From Actinomycetota bacterium (GTDB lineage: Bacteria; Actinomycetota; Acidimicrobiia; Acidimicrobiales; CADCSY01), in assembly GCA_016781135.1 (NCBI GenBank), contig JADDQY010000006.1, positions 1-32,780 of the forward strand: a stretch of 32,780 nucleotides of DNA, read 5' to 3'. This document shows positions 31,052-32,780 of this stretch, piece by piece; position 1 is the first letter of the stretch; each line of letters opens with the position of its first letter. The notes under the pieces were generated by a model. It saw only the letters and a program-made list of their open reading frames with translations, was not told the DNA's origin and did not search any database. The position numbers and the translations under genes are program-made.

Positions 31052-31447
31052 CTAGCGGCCGACCCGCTCCTGGACGGTGCGGCGCAGCCGGTCCGGCGAG
31101 GGAGGGTTCTGCTGCGCCTGCTGCTTGACCTGCGGTGCTTGCTCTTGCATCTTCGTCATCGTCTTCTCCCACTGTTGGCGCATGGGCTGGATCCCGCCAC
31201 CGCCGATGGCCACGATGGCCGAGCCGGCCACGACGGCGAGCACGGCGTAGTAGAGGCCGTTGACGATGGCGGGAGCGATCTGGAGCTGGTTCAACGCCGC
31301 GAACCCGCCGACGGCGACGATGGCCCCGGCGGCGACGTTGGCGAGCATCGACCCGTAGCTGAGGCCCCCCAGCGTGCTCTCCACCAGCGTCTTGGCCGCC
31401 GTGGCCACGGCGGCGGCGACCACCACGATGATGATGGCGGCGATCAC
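31052..31447 (-). CDS. Membrane-helix protein, C-terminal half (split gene)
   Basis: 131 residues, hydrophobic, with helices at about 1-22, 34-54 and 63-82, then GGGGIQPMRQQWEKTM and a glutamine-rich cytoplasmic tail (QEQAPQVKQQAQQ). It continues the protein encoded just upstream, whose end VIAYCPR overlaps its start. Inserting one base (TAC CTG CCC AAG for TACTGCCCAAGG) joins them into one roughly 250-residue protein of the type with conserved TM-helix repeats found in small mechanosensitive-channel-like proteins. As it stands, the GTG start overlaps the previous stop (GTGA), so coupled translation of two chains is also possible. Confidence 0.7.
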   Translation of the reverse strand: MIAAIIIVVVAAAVATAAKTLVESTLGGLSYGSMLANVAAGAIVAVGGFAALNQLQIAPAIVNGLYYAVLAVVAGSAIVAIGGGGIQPMRQQWEKTMTKMQEQAPQVKQQAQQNPPSPDRLRRTVQERVGR

Positions 31448-31809
31448 CTTGGGCAGTAGGCGATCACCCCGGTGATCAGGTCGCTCACCGGGTTGGGACC
31501 GAAGACGCCGAACGCCATCTGCAGCACGATCAGGAACAGGGTGTAGAAGACGACCTGGCCGAGGATGCTGGAAGCGTCGTACTGCGACTTCGACAGCGCC
31601 TTTTTGATGCCGCCTCGCTCGACGGCCTTGTCGAAGCCGACGCGCTCGAGCGCTTTGTCGGCGATCTTGCTGACGGCCTTGGCCACGAAGTAGCCCACGA
31701 TCAGGATCAACAGGAACCCGACCAACTTCGGAAAGAACTCGATGACGTTACCAAAGGCGTCCTCGACACCTTGGCTCAGGTCCACTGCCAATACGCCGGT
31801 TCCTGTCAT
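31444..31809 (-). CDS. Membrane-helix protein, N-terminal half (split gene)
   Basis: 121 residues with an amphipathic start, a helix at about 27-47 (PKLVGFLLILIVGYFVAKAV), a charged segment (KIADKALERVGFDKAVERGGIKKAL), and a second helix at about 84-105. It ends NPVSDLITGVIAYCPR, where the family continues without a break. The ATG has GGAGGGAGA upstream with good spacing. See the C-terminal half for the frameshift evidence. The role is probably an envelope channel or scaffold; the exact function is unknown. Confidence 0.72.
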   Translation of the reverse strand: MTGTGVLAVDLSQGVEDAFGNVIEFFPKLVGFLLILIVGYFVAKAVSKIADKALERVGFDKAVERGGIKKALSKSQYDASSILGQVVFYTLFLIVLQMAFGVFGPNPVSDLITGVIAYCPR

Positions 31810-31927
31810 GATGAATCTCCCTCCAATTTTGCGATGACTCCGTGATCGGGTGGTGAGCCCGTGCCTTTTCGGGACTGAGGACGCGCTGGATTTTGGTGCT
31901 TCGAAGCCGTACGCCTCTCCCTGGCGA

Positions 31928-31958
31928 TTGAAAACGGCGAGGCTCTAGCGGCCATAAT
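31928..31958 (+). promoter_or_regulatory. Near-consensus sigma-70 promoter
   Basis: TTGAAA (31928-31933) and CATAAT (31953-31958) with a 19-bp spacer, in the most AT-rich stretch of the window. Transcription would start near 31965, giving the ECF-type sigma gene a leader of about 190 bases. Confidence 0.5.
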
Positions 31959-31987
31959 CGGATTTGGAGACGCGAAACAAGAGCGCC

Positions 31988-32158
31988 ATGTCTCGAAAGG
32001 GGCCCGTGGAAGAGCTGGTCGAAACCTCCCTCGTACGTGAGGTCGTGGTCTTCACCTACTACAACGCGCCAGGGGCTCAGGCATTACGTACGAGGGCCCG
32101 AGCGGCCGCTCCGGGTAGCGTTGCTGACAACACGAGCCGAACCGACCGGCCAACATGA
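31988..32158 (+). CDS. Possible leader ORF coupled to the sigma factor gene
   Basis: A 56-codon frame starting MSRKGPVEELVE whose TGA overlaps the sigma factor ATG (ATGA). Its own ribosome site is poor, and the sigma gene has none, so coupled translation would explain how the latter is read. The frame contains both arms of the 11-bp inverted repeat. The product is not recognised and the ORF may be fortuitous. Confidence 0.35.
   Translation: MSRKGPVEELVETSLVREVVVFTYYNAPGAQALRTRARAAAPGSVADNTSRTDRPT
32028..32096. repeat. 11-bp perfect inverted repeat upstream of the sigma gene
   Basis: CCCTCGTACGT (32028-32038) and ACGTACGAGGG (32086-32096) are exact complements separated by 47 bases. They could pair in the RNA leader or serve as paired protein sites on DNA. 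The left arm contains CGTACG and the right arm TACGTA. Confidence 0.55.
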
Positions 32159-32739
32159 CCGAACCCGCTCCACTCCCCAACCGTCCGAGCCATGTGGCTG
32201 TGCTCGCCCCGCTGGTACGCCGGGTGGTCGGCGATCGCGTCTCGGACCCCGCCACCGCCGACGATCTCACCCAGGAGACACTGGCGCGATTGCTGGCCGT
32301 GGAGGGCCGGCTCGACCACACGGCGCTTGCACCCTATGCGGTGGTGACCGCCCGGAAACTGGCGCGGGGGCTGGTACGGAGCCAGGAGCGGGCGCTACGG
32401 CACCGCCATCGGATGGTGGACCCGCGCCAGCCCGAGGACCCCGAGGAGCGGGCCCTCCAGGAAGAAGATCGACGTGCCCTCGCCGACGCGCTGGAACGCC
32501 TGCCTGCGCTCGAGCGACGGTTCCTCCTCGCCCACGACGTCGAGGGGGTCGAAACGGCGGTCCTCGCCGAGCACTCGGGCACGACGCCTGGGGCGGTGGC
32601 AGTGAGGCTGTCCCGTGCCCGGGCCCGGCTGCGGGTCGAGTACCTGTTGGCTCTTCGGCGGGTCGAGCTGCCGACGTCGGGCTGCAGGGCGCGCTCTTGG
32701 CGATCTCGGCCGGAGACAAGCGAAAGCAGCGAGCCCTAG
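32155..32739 (+). CDS. ECF-like RNA polymerase sigma factor (C-terminus probably frameshifted)
   Basis: 194 residues. Region 2 is short (VSDPATADDLTQETLARLLAVEGRL, TARKLARGLVRSQERAL) and region 4 has LPALERRFLLAHDVEG, TAVLAEHSGTTPGAVAVRLSRARARLRVEYLLAL, the sigma-70 helix-turn-helix. After about residue 175 the frame reads low-complexity CRARSWRSRPETSESSEP. One frame over, the same DNA reads LLAISAGDKRKQRAL, a more protein-like tail. A one-base deletion near 32690 would explain this. The core should still function. No anti-sigma gene is seen before the window ends. Confidence 0.8.
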   Translation: MTEPAPLPNRPSHVAVLAPLVRRVVGDRVSDPATADDLTQETLARLLAVEGRLDHTALAPYAVVTARKLARGLVRSQERALRHRHRMVDPRQPEDPEERALQEEDRRALADALERLPALERRFLLAHDVEGVETAVLAEHSGTTPGAVAVRLSRARARLRVEYLLALRRVELPTSGCRARSWRSRPETSESSEP

Positions 32740-32761
32740 GGCTTCCCGCCCGGAGGTCGAG

Positions 32762-32780
32762 GTGACAGATGAACTCGGCG
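32762..32780 (+). CDS. Start of the next gene (partial)
   Basis: GTG at 32762 (V-T-D-E-L-G) with CGGAGG five bases upstream runs off the right edge. An ATG at 32769 is in another frame. Too short to identify; a regulator of the sigma factor would be the first thing to look for. Confidence 0.4.

Noticed and set aside
1..32780. tRNA genes, insertion sequences, phage genes or integration sites
   Set aside because: No tRNA-like T-arm with matching stems, no transposase or integrase motif and no terminal repeats were seen; small RNA genes could still be missed by eye.

Overview
The window is high-GC DNA (about 70% G+C by eye) with dense, often overlapping genes. It looks like a chromosomal segment of an actinobacterium, most likely from the Acidimicrobiia or a neighbouring deep lineage. 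The evidence is a WhiB7-type WhiB regulator, an HU protein with a lysine/alanine tail, an Rv2578c-type radical SAM protein, a SigB/SigF-type sigma factor with RsbW-like partners, and many starts placed directly behind a TANNNT hexamer, as in leaderless transcripts. The taxonomic call is inference. I see no tRNA, rRNA, CRISPR array, transposase or phage gene.

Layout. (1) 1-5584: the last codons of an upstream gene, then a tightly overlapping minus-strand operon read as gmhB, a family 9 (heptosyltransferase-like) glycosyltransferase, a family 4 glycosyltransferase, a three-domain GmhA-HldE fusion, and an SDR oxidoreductase. Together these can make and transfer a nucleotide-activated heptose, in a bacterium not expected to make LPS. 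(2) 5764-7466: a divergent stress-signalling module with one intact RsbW-like kinase facing a degenerate RsbW paralogue that overlaps a SigB/SigF sigma factor. (3) 7539-13114: a YibE/F membrane protein, dUTPase, oligoribonuclease, a CrtQ-like glycosyltransferase overlapping an acyl-ACP thioesterase, and an MFS transporter.

(4) 13103-13897: a WhiB7 locus with promoter, an 82-codon leader ORF, a strong intrinsic terminator and then whiB7. This is the layout of ribosome-mediated attenuation. (5) 13917-17800: a TlpA-like thioredoxin with CcdA, an unknown protein, PdxH and the radical SAM protein. (6) 17866-19468: the wreck of an LmbE/PIG-L deacetylase gene and a tandem pair of threonine-rich one-helix membrane proteins. 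(7) 19529-22870: a sugar-nucleotide pyrophosphorylase, a GH3 hexosaminidase and a coiled-coil M15 peptidase, all suited to cell-wall work. (8) 22975-25172: a decayed copper locus (YHS remnant, frameshifted csoR, intact-looking operator), then HU and glgC.

(9) 25270-32780: a DUF72 protein, an unexplained possibly frameshifted stretch, an aldehyde dehydrogenase, a Ppx/GppA phosphatase, a small unknown protein, a PRC-barrel/YsnF stress protein, a membrane-helix protein split in two by a one-base change, and an ECF-like sigma factor whose C-terminal end appears to run out of frame, followed by the start of the next gene.

Two themes stand out: regulatory modules (WhiB7 attenuation, paired anti-sigma proteins, a structured sigma-factor leader) and several genes broken by single-base changes. 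The breaks could be real decay or, near the window end, assembly error.
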